The position numbers and the translations under genes are program-made. Positions 1-6,863 of a stretch of DNA of 9,207 bases are shown piece after piece. The DNA is from Gammaproteobacteria bacterium (lineage in GTDB: Bacteria; Pseudomonadota; Gammaproteobacteria; Steroidobacterales; SZUA-146). The notes below the pieces were generated by a model, which searched no databases, was not told the DNA's origin, and saw only the letters and a list, made by a program, of their open reading frames with translations. The first letter of the stretch is position 1, and the number at the start of each line of letters is the position of its first letter. The DNA lies in assembly GCA_003228965.1 (NCBI GenBank), contig QIGP01000452.1, positions 1-9,207 on the forward strand. The letters are read 5' to 3'.

Positions 1-1
1 T

Positions 2-2608
2 ACCGACCCAACACTTACCTACACGTTTGCAAACCCAGGCCGCTATCAAGTCACGGTGACACTTATAGATTCAGCGGGCACGGATCAGTTTACTTTCTTT
101 CAGAACGTTCACGCGCCTTTAACCGCAGCTGAACCTTCTTCGTCAACGACTGTGTTGTATCAGTCGCGTTCGGGTGCGGACGATTTGGTGTGGACTGTGA
201 ACACAGACAATAACTCGGTCACCGCGATTAATGCACCGAACAAACTGTTTGAGCAAGAAATTGGTGTAGGCAGTAATCCAACTCGCATTACTCAAGTGAA
301 CGACAATACGTTGTGGGTAGTGAATCGTGATTCACATTCGATCTCGTCGATAGACACCGACAACATGACCAGCTTGACCGTACTGAGCTTTGACTACGGC
401 GCAAGCCCACATTCGGTTGTGGCTAACCGTGACGGCACGTTTGCGTACGTATCTCTTATGGCTGAGCAGCGTGTGGTTAAAGTGGATTTGACGACGTTAC
501 AAATTGACTCGTCGCTCGATCTTGATTTTAGACCTCGCGATCTCGCTTTAAACGCAAGCGGTGACGAGTTGTATGCATCGCGTTTTATAACGGGCCCTGT
601 GCCTGGTGAAAGTACGCGCTCCGTTTCTACAAGCGGTGGCGGCGAAGTGGCGCGAGTTGATACAGGCGGCATGACCGTGCTGAATACGCTGGTGTTGGCG
701 TACAACGACGAGATTGATACTCCGGACTCGTCTCGTGGTGTTCCTAACTACATCATGGGGGCGGCGTTATCGCGCGACGCCAACATCGGTGTTGTACCTT
801 CTAATATCAGTAACATTTACCGCGGTGTATTTCGCGACGGCAACGCTCGCGAACACGACCGACTGGTGCGCAGTTTGTTGGCTCGACTCGATGTGACTGG
901 TCAGCAGGAAGATACGGCTGAACGTTTTGACTTTGATGATAATAGTCAGCCCACAGCCGCCTTGTTCGGCCCCAACGGAAACCACTTGTACTTGGTGCAT
1001 GAGGGCAGTCGCTCAATTCACGTTCTTGACGTTTATGCCAATCAGATTATTGTGACTCGAACAGCGGGCACAACGCCGCGTGGTGTCGCATTGTCGCCGG
1101 ACGGCGAAAAGCTCTACGTACACAACTACCTCGACCGTACGGTCGGCGTGTACGACACAAGCAATCTCATGCAGGGCATTGAGAACAGTATTTCTTTAGA
1201 CGCTGAAGTGGCTACTGTAGTTGCCGAAGCGCTCAATCCGTTTGTGCTTACAGGTAAGAAACTGTTTTTCGATGCGTTTGATTCACGTCTGAGTTCACAA
1301 GCCTATATCTCCTGTGCTAGTTGCCACGACGATGCGGGACACGACGGACGTACCTGGGACTTTTCCGACGGTGGCGAAGGGTTGAGAAATACTATCGATC
1401 TGCGCGGCCGTACCGGCATTGGTCACGGCAACGTGCACTGGACCGCCAACTTCGACGAAATTCACGATTTTGAAAATGACATTCGCGGTGTGTTTGACGG
1501 ATCAGGGCTGCTTTCAGATGCCGATTTCCTTTTGACATCCGACACGCTCGGCATGCCTAAAAGCGGATTGAACCCCGATTTGGATGCGTTAGCGGGTTAC
1601 ACAGCAACTCTCGATTCCGTGGGTGACAGTCCGAACAGGGCTGCGAACGGAGCGCTAACGGCCGATGGTCTTTTGGGGCAGGCGTTGTTTGCGAGTTCCA
1701 ACTGTAGTCGTTGTCACGCTAACAGCGAATTCACTGACAGTCCGCTGGGTGGGTTTTTCCACAACGTCGGAACTGTTGACGATGATACGGGCGGGCGCTT
1801 GGGCACTCCTTTGGTTGATGGAGGTCTTGATACACCCACCTTAAGAGGTTTGTGGCATGGCGCGCCGTATCTGCACGAAGGTTCAGCCTCTACGGTTCAG
1901 GGTGCTATTTTGGCGCACACCAATCAGGCTACGGTAGGTATTGATGTGAGCAGTATCAACGCAGTTGACCTTGAAAACCTGGCAAGCTATCTATTGCAAA
2001 TTGACGACAGTGAAGCACCTGCAGCATCACCAAGCGGCAATTTTCCGCCGTACGTGCTTAATCCAGGAGATCAGCAAAACGCGGTAGGCGACAATGTTGT
2101 ACTGGATGTTACGGCACGCGACAACAATGATGGTGCACTGACGTTTGTAGCTACTGAATTACCGATGGGTCTCGTGATTGATTCAGCTACAGGTGCAATA
2201 ACCGGTACTGTTTCTGGTCTCGGTGCCCCGTACTCCGTACAGCTTGCCGTTACTATTACGGCAACAGGGCTTGTGACAACGGTTGATTTCAACTGGGCCA
2301 CGGTCGGCGACAACGACGCCGATGGCATTACCGACACGCTGGACAATTGCCAGCTTGATGCTAACGCCGATCAGCGTGACACCAATGGCGACGGTTTCGG
2401 TAACGTGTGTGACTTTGATTTCAGTAACGACTGTGTTACCAACTTCGTCGATCTTTCGACGCTAACCAGTGACTTCCTGTCCACAGGTGATCTGGATACA
2501 GATATTAATGGTGACAGTGTCGTCAACTTTATTGATATCGCGCAGTTTCAGTCTCGCTTTTTGAATCCACCGGGTCCGAGTGGACTCGCCACGAGTTGTG
2601 GAACCTAA
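2..2608 (+). CDS. Large exported dihaem cytochrome/beta-propeller protein with dockerin-like C-terminus (5' partial)
   Basis: The frame is open from the first complete codon at position 2, so the true start lies upstream. The GTG at 56 is only an internal candidate. The first codons read as the end of a PKD-like domain (YTFANPGRYQVTV). About 150-1190 encodes YVTN/YncE-like propeller repeats, for example VALSPDGEKLYVHNYLDRTV. Two c-type haem motifs follow, CASCH at 1313-1327 and CSRCH at 1703-1717. The stretch TPTLRGLWHGAPYLHEGS near 1832-1885 is typical of dihaem cytochrome c peroxidase/MauG relatives. About 2036-2306 resembles a putative Ig (He_PIG) domain. 2309-2416 is a TSP3-like Asp-rich calcium repeat, and 2411-2563 has two dockerin-like loops (DFSNDCVTNFVDL and DINGDSVVNFIDI). 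Covalent haem implies export to the periplasm or beyond. Substrate and reaction cannot be read; peroxidase or oxidase chemistry is inferred from the family. No membrane anchor or sorting motif is seen at the C-terminus. Confidence 0.9.
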   Translation, partial: TDPTLTYTFANPGRYQVTVTLIDSAGTDQFTFFQNVHAPLTAAEPSSSTTVLYQSRSGADDLVWTVNTDNNSVTAINAPNKLFEQEIGVGSNPTRITQVNDNTLWVVNRDSHSISSIDTDNMTSLTVLSFDYGASPHSVVANRDGTFAYVSLMAEQRVVKVDLTTLQIDSSLDLDFRPRDLALNASGDELYASRFITGPVPGESTRSVSTSGGGEVARVDTGGMTVLNTLVLAYNDEIDTPDSSRGVPNYIMGAALSRDANIGVVPSNISNIYRGVFRDGNAREHDRLVRSLLARLDVTGQQEDTAERFDFDDNSQPTAALFGPNGNHLYLVHEGSRSIHVLDVYANQIIVTRTAGTTPRGVALSPDGEKLYVHNYLDRTVGVYDTSNLMQGIENSISLDAEVATVVAEALNPFVLTGKKLFFDAFDSRLSSQAYISCASCHDDAGHDGRTWDFSDGGEGLRNTIDLRGRTGIGHGNVHWTANFDEIHDFENDIRGVFDGSGLLSDADFLLTSDTLGMPKSGLNPDLDALAGYTATLDSVGDSPNRAANGALTADGLLGQALFASSNCSRCHANSEFTDSPLGGFFHNVGTVDDDTGGRLGTPLVDGGLDTPTLRGLWHGAPYLHEGSASTVQGAILAHTNQATVGIDVSSINAVDLENLASYLLQIDDSEAPAASPSGNFPPYVLNPGDQQNAVGDNVVLDVTARDNNDGALTFVATELPMGLVIDSATGAITGTVSGLGAPYSVQLAVTITATGLVTTVDFNWATVGDNDADGITDTLDNCQLDANADQRDTNGDGFGNVCDFDFSNDCVTNFVDLSTLTSDFLSTGDLDTDINGDSVVNFIDIAQFQSRFLNPPGPSGLATSCGT

Positions 2609-2618
2609 AAATTAAAAC

Positions 2619-2648
2619 ACTGGCCAGCTTTTTGCTGGCCGGTCTTTT
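2619..2648 (+). terminator. Intrinsic terminator after the dihaem protein gene
   Basis: A 10-bp stem, ACTGGCCAGC (2619-2628) with GCTGGCCGGT (2634-2643), contains one U-G wobble and closes a five-T loop. A four-T run follows at 2645-2648. It starts 10 bases after the stop codon. The A-rich bases just before the stem could let it act on the other strand as well. Confidence 0.85.
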
Positions 2649-2752
2649 GTGAGCCTTTGGCTATTATTACTCACTCTATGACTCCCGATTCGTATCAAGT
2701 TGAAAAACCGGATATCGTAGCTAAACTCGATCCTAAAAAAGTGTTTATTCTA

Positions 2753-2781
2753 TTGATTTATAATGATAAATTGAGTATTAT
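2753..2781 (+). promoter_or_regulatory. Putative sigma70 promoter under LexA control
   Basis: A TTGATT -35 hexamer (2753-2758) and a TATTAT -10 hexamer (2776-2781) are separated by 17 bases. The predicted start near 2788 falls inside the LexA box at 2783-2798, which is the usual arrangement for repression of SOS genes. The surrounding DNA is AT-rich. Confidence 0.6.
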
Positions 2782-2782
2782 A

Positions 2783-2798
2783 CTGTTTATACATACAG
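2783..2798 (+). promoter_or_regulatory. LexA box (SOS operator)
   Basis: The site CTGTTTATACATACAG matches the CTGT-N8-ACAG LexA consensus of gammaproteobacteria exactly, with an AT-rich spacer. It lies just downstream of the -10 hexamer and 13 bases before the ATG at 2812. An AAGGA ribosome binding site (2801-2805) sits between the two. Position and fit support a real SOS operator, although the gene it served appears broken. Confidence 0.72.
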
Positions 2799-2811
2799 CT
2801 AAGGAAAGCTC

Positions 2812-2844
2812 ATGAAATCCGCCAAAATCCAGCGCACCCGTTAA
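2812..2844 (+). pseudogene. 10-codon remnant of an SOS-controlled gene
   Basis: The ATG at 2812 has a good ribosome binding site (AAGGA, 6 bases upstream) and the LexA-type promoter, but the frame reads only MKSAKIQRTR before TAA at 2842-2844. That stop lies in the conserved left edge (GTTAAGAGATTGCC) of the palindromic repeat that begins at 2840. I infer that the element arrived within, or replaced part of, a damage-inducible gene and ended its frame. The original product cannot be named from ten residues. The DUF222/HNH-like fragment just beyond the repeat could be part of the same gene, but this is not shown. A functional short leader peptide is a less likely alternative. Confidence 0.45.
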
Positions 2845-2877
2845 GAGATTGCCGCGCGCTTCGCGCTCGCAATGACG
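2840..2877 (-). repeat. Palindromic intergenic repeat, solitary copy
   Basis: This 38-base element matches 9046-9083 at 36 of 38 positions. It can fold with an outer ATTGC/GCAAT stem and an inner GCGC-TTC-GCGC-type hairpin. The two differences from the other copy are a G-C to C-G swap of one inner-stem pair, so pairing is kept. By orientation I call this the minus form, and the copies at 8965 and 9140 the plus form. It sits between the SOS-controlled remnant and the endonuclease-like fragment. Confidence 0.8.
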
Positions 2878-3127
2878 AAGTGAAAGTTTTCACACAGCCT
2901 CAGCGGGGACGTCCCAGTCAGCCAATACGTTTGAGTCTGGCTCCACCCTTCCCATGGCGGCGGCTGAACGACTGTGCTGTGACGCCAAGATCATTCCCGT
3001 CATTGAAGGTGAAGCCGGTGAAGTACTGGATATAGGCAGAAAGACGCGCACTATTTCCGGCTTTCTACGTTCAATACCTACCGATCATGTATCACAAACC
3101 TATATAATAGTGCTCTTTAGTTCTTGA
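2876..3127 (+). pseudogene. Fragment of DUF222/HNH endonuclease-family gene
   Basis: An open frame begins at the right edge of the palindromic repeat (an in-frame TGA lies at 2873-2875) and ends at TGA 3125-3127. From about 2933 to 3073 it reads ESGSTLP, AERLCCDAKIIPV, then GEVLDIGRKTRTISGFLRS. This resembles the segment linking the DUF222 domain to the HNH nuclease domain in the 13E12-type family, where a CDA motif is followed by LxVGRKTRT. In intact members the zinc/HNH portion (RDxxCRFPGC and beyond) comes next; here the sequence becomes unrelated and stops. Both ends are missing and no start with a ribosome binding site is seen, so it is a dead fragment. The assignment comes from recalled family motifs, not from a search. 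Confidence 0.6.
3103..3108 (+). promoter_or_regulatory. Putative -10 element for the lemA-M48 unit
   Basis: A perfect TATAAT lies 33 bases before the preferred lemA start at 3141. This places transcription start near 3115 and leaves a leader of about 26 bases. No convincing -35 hexamer is found at 16-18 bases upstream. Confidence 0.5.
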
Positions 3128-3140
3128 AATGGAATCTGCT

Positions 3141-3728
3141 ATGTCTGGTCTTTTGATTACTCTTGTCGTCATTGCGGCGCTGGTCATGTTCGTTGTCCGT
3201 TTGTATAACAACCTGGTTGAAGGACGAAATGGCTACCAAAATGCTTTTGCACAAATAGATGTACAACTCACACGACGTTACGATCTGATCCCCAATCTGG
3301 TGGAAACAGCCAAAGGCTACATGGCGCACGAAAAGGAGACACTAGAAGCCGTGATCAATGCCAGAAATGTTGCAGTGTCCGGCCTTAATGCAGCAAAAGT
3401 CGACCCAACGAATCCCGAGGCAATGAAGCAGCTTGGAAATGCAGAGCAGGGTTTGAGTGGTGCGCTTGGCCGTCTGTTCGCCTTGTCGGAAGCCTATCCG
3501 GATCTCAAAGCCAACGAGAACATGATGCAGCTGTCAGAAGAGCTCACCACCACTGAAAACAAGGTTTCTTTTGCTCGTCAGGCATACAACGATATGGTCA
3601 TGATGTACAACAATCTGCGGGAGTCCGTGCCGAGCAATTTTATTGCGGGCCGGTTCAATTTTGTTGCGGCCGAGTTACTTGAAATCGAGTCGGAAGAAAA
3701 AAGAGAAGTTCCAAAGGTCGAATTCTGA
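3141..3728 (+). CDS. lemA: LemA family protein
   Basis: The 195-residue product has one N-terminal membrane segment (about residues 4-20). The family hallmark follows at residues 30-60, including AFAQIDVQLTRRYDLIPNLV and then ETAKGY and HEKETL. The rest is a helical bundle ending in the typical YNNLRESVPSNFIAGRFNF. Size and layout are normal for LemA proteins, which are membrane-anchored helical-bundle proteins of poorly defined role, often encoded next to M48 proteases. I chose ATG 3141 because GGA at 3131-3133 gives a ribosome binding site 7 bases away and the membrane segment follows at once. The in-frame ATG at 3129 adds four residues (MESA) and leaves only a very short leader after the predicted promoter. 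The M48 gene follows after 69 bases on the same strand, so the two are probably co-transcribed. Confidence 0.92.
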   Translation: MSGLLITLVVIAALVMFVVRLYNNLVEGRNGYQNAFAQIDVQLTRRYDLIPNLVETAKGYMAHEKETLEAVINARNVAVSGLNAAKVDPTNPEAMKQLGNAEQGLSGALGRLFALSEAYPDLKANENMMQLSEELTTTENKVSFARQAYNDMVMMYNNLRESVPSNFIAGRFNFVAAELLEIESEEKREVPKVEF

Positions 3729-3797
3729 TTCTTTTGTATATCCCCGTGCATCCTGTTTTCCAGATTATCTGCATGCCGGCACCGCTGAGCTGATGGC

Positions 3798-5729
3798 ATG
3801 AATTTTTTTGAACAACAGCAGAGCGCCCGCCGTCAATCCCGATGGCTGATTTTCGGGTTCATTTTGATTGCTCTGATAATCGTTATTGTTGTCGATCTTG
3901 TGGTCATGGCGGTACTTTCACTCTCAAACACCACATCTGTCGATTTTTTGTCGGCGCAGAATTTGAATAATAACTGGGGTACGTTGCTGGCAAGCAGTGG
4001 TGTTACTGCCGGCATTATCTCAATATCCAGTCTCGGCAAGATCGCGTCGCTGCGTAGCGGCGGCGGAAAAGTGGCGAAGAGCATGGGAGCAACTGTGGTC
4101 AGTCCCGATGTACGCGACCCCTTGCGTCGCCGTTATTACAATGTAGTTGAGGAAATCGCCATTGCCTCAGGGGTGCCTGTGCCCGAGATCTACGTGATGG
4201 AAAACGAGTCCGGGATTAATGCCTTTGCCGCTGGATATTCCTCTAGCGATGCGGCGATAGCGGTTACTCAAGGGGCATTGGAGAAGTTAAACCGCGCTGA
4301 GTTGCAAGGGGTCATCGCACACGAGTTTAGTCATATACTTAATGGCGATATGCGCATCAATATCCGGCTCATGGGTGTGCTGTTTGGCATTCTGATTGCA
4401 GCCGTTATCGGCAGAAAATTGCTTTCCAGCGGACGTTATATCGGCCGCGGATCTCGTGACGGCGCTGCAGGCATTGCTGTGATTTTTGCGGCTGGTACTG
4501 CTCTCATGCTTATCGGATATATCGGCTTGTTTTTTGCCCGCTTGATAAAAGCGAAGCTCTCACAACAGCGCGAATATCTGGCCGATGCGTCGGCCGTACA
4601 GTTTACTCGCGATCCCGATGGGATCGGCGGTGCGCTCAAGAAAATTGCCGCTTATGGTCGTCATTCACATTTGCAATCCGATTCCGAAGAAGTCAGCCAC
4701 ATGTTGTTCGGGTCGGGCAGGCGGCGTGCAATGTTTGCAACCCACCCGCCGATATTGCAGCGCATCCAGCGCATAGAACCAGCCTATACGCAGGAGCAGC
4801 TCGACAACCTTGCCAAACGGTTGCGCGCAGAAGAAAATCGTGAGCATTTGCAGGCCAAAAAAGCGGAAAAAGAACTCAAGGAAAAGAAAGGCAAATCCGG
4901 CGGTGCGAGTATCTTCAATGTTGGTAACATCATCGACAACATCGGCAATCCGGACGTGCAGCAAATACTGGCGGCCGCAGTCGTAGTAACTTCGATACCC
5001 GATGAGCTCACGTCGGCTGCGCACAGTGTCGAATGGGCGCCGGAGATTCTGCTGTATTGTCTGCTTGATTCAGATCCGAAGATCAGGGAACAGCAGTTGC
5101 TGATTGTCGCTCAAAAAAGAGGCGATTTCGGTCTCGAGAAAATGACCTTTTTGCTTAATCTCAAACGTTCTTTGGCCGCAGACCAGCGCCTTCCACTCAT
5201 GGAAATGGCGTTTCCGGCACTCAAGCAGCGACCCGAAAATGAAATTGAGAAACTCATCGAGACGGTCGATTTGCTGGCTAATATCGATGGCAAAGTTGCT
5301 ACGTTCGAATATCTTCTGGCTCGACAGATTTCTCAGCTTCTGAACGAAACAAAGTCACCGGGCGCTGTCGTAACTTTTGGTAATAAGAGAATTTCTCACA
5401 TGCCGGAGGCGACCATGCTGGTGCTATCCGTGCTTGCGCAGCACGGCCACGAGGATCTGGAGAGCACACAGGAAGCTTTTCAAAAAGGTGCTAAAAAGAT
5501 TGAGCTGGTTGGTGAGCTTCAAGGCCTGGAGAATTGGCAGGGCCGCATGGATGAGGCTTTGAGTAAACTCAATAATTTGCGGATGGACGAGAAAAAGAAT
5601 TTTGTACTGGCGCTGAGTGAAGTGGCGGCCAGCGACGGTAGAATTATCACAGAAGAATATGAATTGCTGCGAACGATCTGCGCCAGCCTTCACGTGCCGC
5701 TACCGGTGTTGCAGCAACAAGAAGCCTGA
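3798..5729 (+). CDS. M48 family membrane zinc metalloprotease with long C-terminal extension
   Basis: This 643-residue protein is an HtpX/Ste24-like M48 peptidase. Membrane segments are predicted near residues 17-40, 62-80, 190-206 and 224-250. The zinc site is HEFSH (H175, E176, H179). The third ligand is probably E259 in SQQREYLADASAV, and the THPPILQRIQRIEP stretch near 316-328 is also typical of the family. Plain HtpX proteins are about 290 residues. Here about 300 more follow: a Lys/Glu-rich linker near 331-365, then helical sequence. Two segments, ETVDLLANIDGKVATFEYLL and ALSEVAASDGRIITEEYELL, resemble the paired acidic motifs of TerB-like domains (inference). Proteolysis would occur at the inner membrane, plausibly in envelope quality control. 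The start has only a weak ribosome binding site (GAG at 3787-3789). Pairing with lemA is common in proteobacteria and suggests joint function. Confidence 0.92.
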   Translation: MNFFEQQQSARRQSRWLIFGFILIALIIVIVVDLVVMAVLSLSNTTSVDFLSAQNLNNNWGTLLASSGVTAGIISISSLGKIASLRSGGGKVAKSMGATVVSPDVRDPLRRRYYNVVEEIAIASGVPVPEIYVMENESGINAFAAGYSSSDAAIAVTQGALEKLNRAELQGVIAHEFSHILNGDMRINIRLMGVLFGILIAAVIGRKLLSSGRYIGRGSRDGAAGIAVIFAAGTALMLIGYIGLFFARLIKAKLSQQREYLADASAVQFTRDPDGIGGALKKIAAYGRHSHLQSDSEEVSHMLFGSGRRRAMFATHPPILQRIQRIEPAYTQEQLDNLAKRLRAEENREHLQAKKAEKELKEKKGKSGGASIFNVGNIIDNIGNPDVQQILAAAVVVTSIPDELTSAAHSVEWAPEILLYCLLDSDPKIREQQLLIVAQKRGDFGLEKMTFLLNLKRSLAADQRLPLMEMAFPALKQRPENEIEKLIETVDLLANIDGKVATFEYLLARQISQLLNETKSPGAVVTFGNKRISHMPEATMLVLSVLAQHGHEDLESTQEAFQKGAKKIELVGELQGLENWQGRMDEALSKLNNLRMDEKKNFVLALSEVAASDGRIITEEYELLRTICASLHVPLPVLQQQEA

Positions 5730-5821
5730 CAGGCTATTTCCTGTTGCGGTGTTCGGCGACAATCTGTTCGGCCCGTCGTATTTCTCTTTATCGGTACTCA
5801 TCGATCATAGGACTTACATGC

Positions 5822-6199
5822 GTGGATCAGCTGCTGAAAAACCTCTTTATTTGCGCCTTTTCGAGGGCGCCACAATCATGGGAATGCCCAACATTACGCG
5901 GGAGCAGCACGAAGGAAGCCGAGCAGGTATACGCTAACGTTGAGCTGCAATCGTGCGATCCGATGATCGAAGCGCTGAAAACAGCCATACCAACGATCGG
6001 GCCTCCAGCAGTCTATAGACTTATGCCTGCATCGGGATCTGCTCAAGTTGAATATATTATTCAAAGAGACGGGTCAGTAGCGGATGCAATTATCATTAAG
6101 CCATTCGAGTATAAGTTATGGGATGTCTCGGTGAAGCACTATTATGAAATGGAGGTTTCCCAAGAATGGACGACATGTTTTGGCTTGGAAATGGGATGA
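5822..6199 (+). CDS. Hypothetical protein, weakly TonB C-terminus-like
   Basis: This is an unrecognised frame of about 125 residues. I place the start at GTG 5822, which has AGGA (5809-5812) 9 bases upstream; the frame is open back to before 5744 but that part does not look like protein. A short hydrophobic stretch at the start (LLKNLFICAF) could be a poor signal peptide. Residues around 6040-6140 (SAQVEYIIQRDGSVADAIII, followed by alternating polar and aromatic residues) resemble the beta strands of TonB C-terminal domains, which often carry a DGSV turn. The expected final Trp-x-Phe/Tyr-x-Pro element is not clear, so this may be a diverged or decaying copy. The competing ATG at 5818, in another frame, gives only 39 residues. 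It lies downstream of the protease gene on the same strand. Confidence 0.45.
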   Translation: MDQLLKNLFICAFSRAPQSWECPTLRGSSTKEAEQVYANVELQSCDPMIEALKTAIPTIGPPAVYRLMPASGSAQVEYIIQRDGSVADAIIIKPFEYKLWDVSVKHYYEMEVSQEWTTCFGLEMG

Positions 6200-6402
6200 T
6201 CGCCGGTAGCGCGGGGCCCAATCGAGTGGTTTGGAATATTCAAGAGTTGGCAACGTATAATATCGGCAAGGTACTGTCAGTCAATGGCGGCGAGTTGATA
6301 CGAAAAGAAGAGCTAGAGGCTATTTCAATAGAGTATAAATGTGTGTCTCTTTCCAAGGACGCTCCTCCTGTGCACCCGAAGTTATCTACTAAATTGAAAT
6401 AG
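6166..6402 (+). CDS. Hypothetical small protein overlapping the preceding frame
   Basis: This 78-residue frame starts at ATG 6166 inside the end of the preceding frame, overlapping it by 34 bases. GGAGG at 6151-6155 lies 10 bases upstream, so the start is plausible. The sequence (for example NIQELATYNIGKVLSVNGGE, then IRKEELEAISIEYKCV) looks like soluble mixed alpha/beta protein, but I recognise no family, signal or membrane segment. It may be a separate translationally coupled gene or the continuation of the preceding protein after a frameshift. Its TAG stop overlaps a GTG that begins the next open frame. Confidence 0.4.
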   Translation: MDDMFWLGNGMIAGSAGPNRVVWNIQELATYNIGKVLSVNGGELIRKEELEAISIEYKCVSLSKDAPPVHPKLSTKLK

Positions 6403-6581
6403 TGGAGAACGGAAGAGATTCTTTAGATGTTTTCTTCGAGATGGAAGCAATTGTAGCTGGATCAGTGTTTTTCTTGGCAACATTAGTACGAGAAGAGGGT
6501 GGGGAAAAAATAATGGCAGTGCCATTACGTTTGAATCAGGCTTTCCATACGGCGAAGGAATGGAAAAAACCTTCACACTAG
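6402..6581 (+). CDS. Possible short hypothetical frame coupled by TAGTG
   Basis: A 59-residue frame begins at GTG 6402, which shares its first base with the stop codon of the preceding frame (TAGTG), and ends at TAG 6579-6581. It reads as believable protein (SLDVFFEMEAIVAGSVFFLA, then TLVREEGGEKIMAV) with a modest hydrophobic stretch. There is no good ribosome binding site, and another frame across 6480-6600 (ITFESGFPYGEGMEKTFTLA) looks about as plausible. Together this suggests a short gene or frameshifted debris. No family is recognised. A 5-bp AGCGC/GCGCT hairpin overlaps the stop, without a T tract. Confidence 0.25.
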   Translation: MENGRDSLDVFFEMEAIVAGSVFFLATLVREEGGEKIMAVPLRLNQAFHTAKEWKKPSH

Positions 6582-6863
6582 CGCTATCGCGCTGTTCGTT
6601 GCTTTGGTATTGTGAGATTAGGGGTTGTTACAGTTTTAACCTGCTCAAAAAATAACCAATTGTGCGGAATTTCCGGTTTTTGCGTAACACTGGACGCGTT
6701 TATCTGCATAATGAGGCGGTAAGCAGAATCTGTGGGCGGTGGGCAACCTATAAACCACCCGGAAGTGATGATTGGTTGGCACATAAGAAAACAAACACAA
6801 TGTCTCAATCCATTCTTTGTTGCTAGAATACCGGTCTCAACTGCTAAAAATTTGGGGAATGTT
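6582..6863. other. Intergenic region before the phosphate transport operon
   Basis: I find no convincing gene here. Open frames on both strands lack ribosome binding sites and recognisable composition. The in-frame extension upstream of GTG 6864, back to 6732, does not resemble the N-terminus of DUF47 proteins. A candidate extended -10 element lies at 6821-6829. The region otherwise holds only short imperfect inverted repeats. Confidence 0.6.
6821..6829 (+). promoter_or_regulatory. Putative extended -10 promoter for the Pit operon
   Basis: TGCTAGAAT fits the extended -10 pattern TGnTANAAT. Transcription would start near 6836 and leave a leader of about 28 bases before GTG 6864. There is no good -35 hexamer, which extended -10 promoters can tolerate. 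No two-repeat Pho box was found close by. Confidence 0.35.

Noticed and set aside
2678..2815. A 45-residue frame (MTPDSYQVEKPDIVAKLDPK...) ending in an ATGA overlap with the ATG at 2812.
   Set aside because: It has no ribosome binding site, and the whole promoter and LexA box lie inside it. The frame is open back to the previous stop by chance, and no family is recognisable.
5711..5747. Hairpin at the end of the M48 gene (ACAGG/CCTGT, or GCAACA/TGTTGC), considered as a terminator.
   Set aside because: The stems are short and mutually exclusive, and no T run follows.
6620..6645. A sequence on the minus strand (TTAAAACTGTAAC) resembling part of a PhoB box upstream of the phosphate operon.
   Set aside because: Only one of the two 7-base direct repeats fits, and it lies more than 200 bases from the GTG. 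This is not enough to claim Pho control.
6776..6795. TTGGCACATAAG, considered as a sigma54 -24 element.
   Set aside because: The required GC element at the -12 position with fixed spacing is missing.
6584..6808. A 74-residue minus-strand frame in the intergenic region before the phosphate operon.
   Set aside because: It has no ribosome binding site and no recognisable domain, and it overlaps the likely promoter region; it is probably a chance frame.
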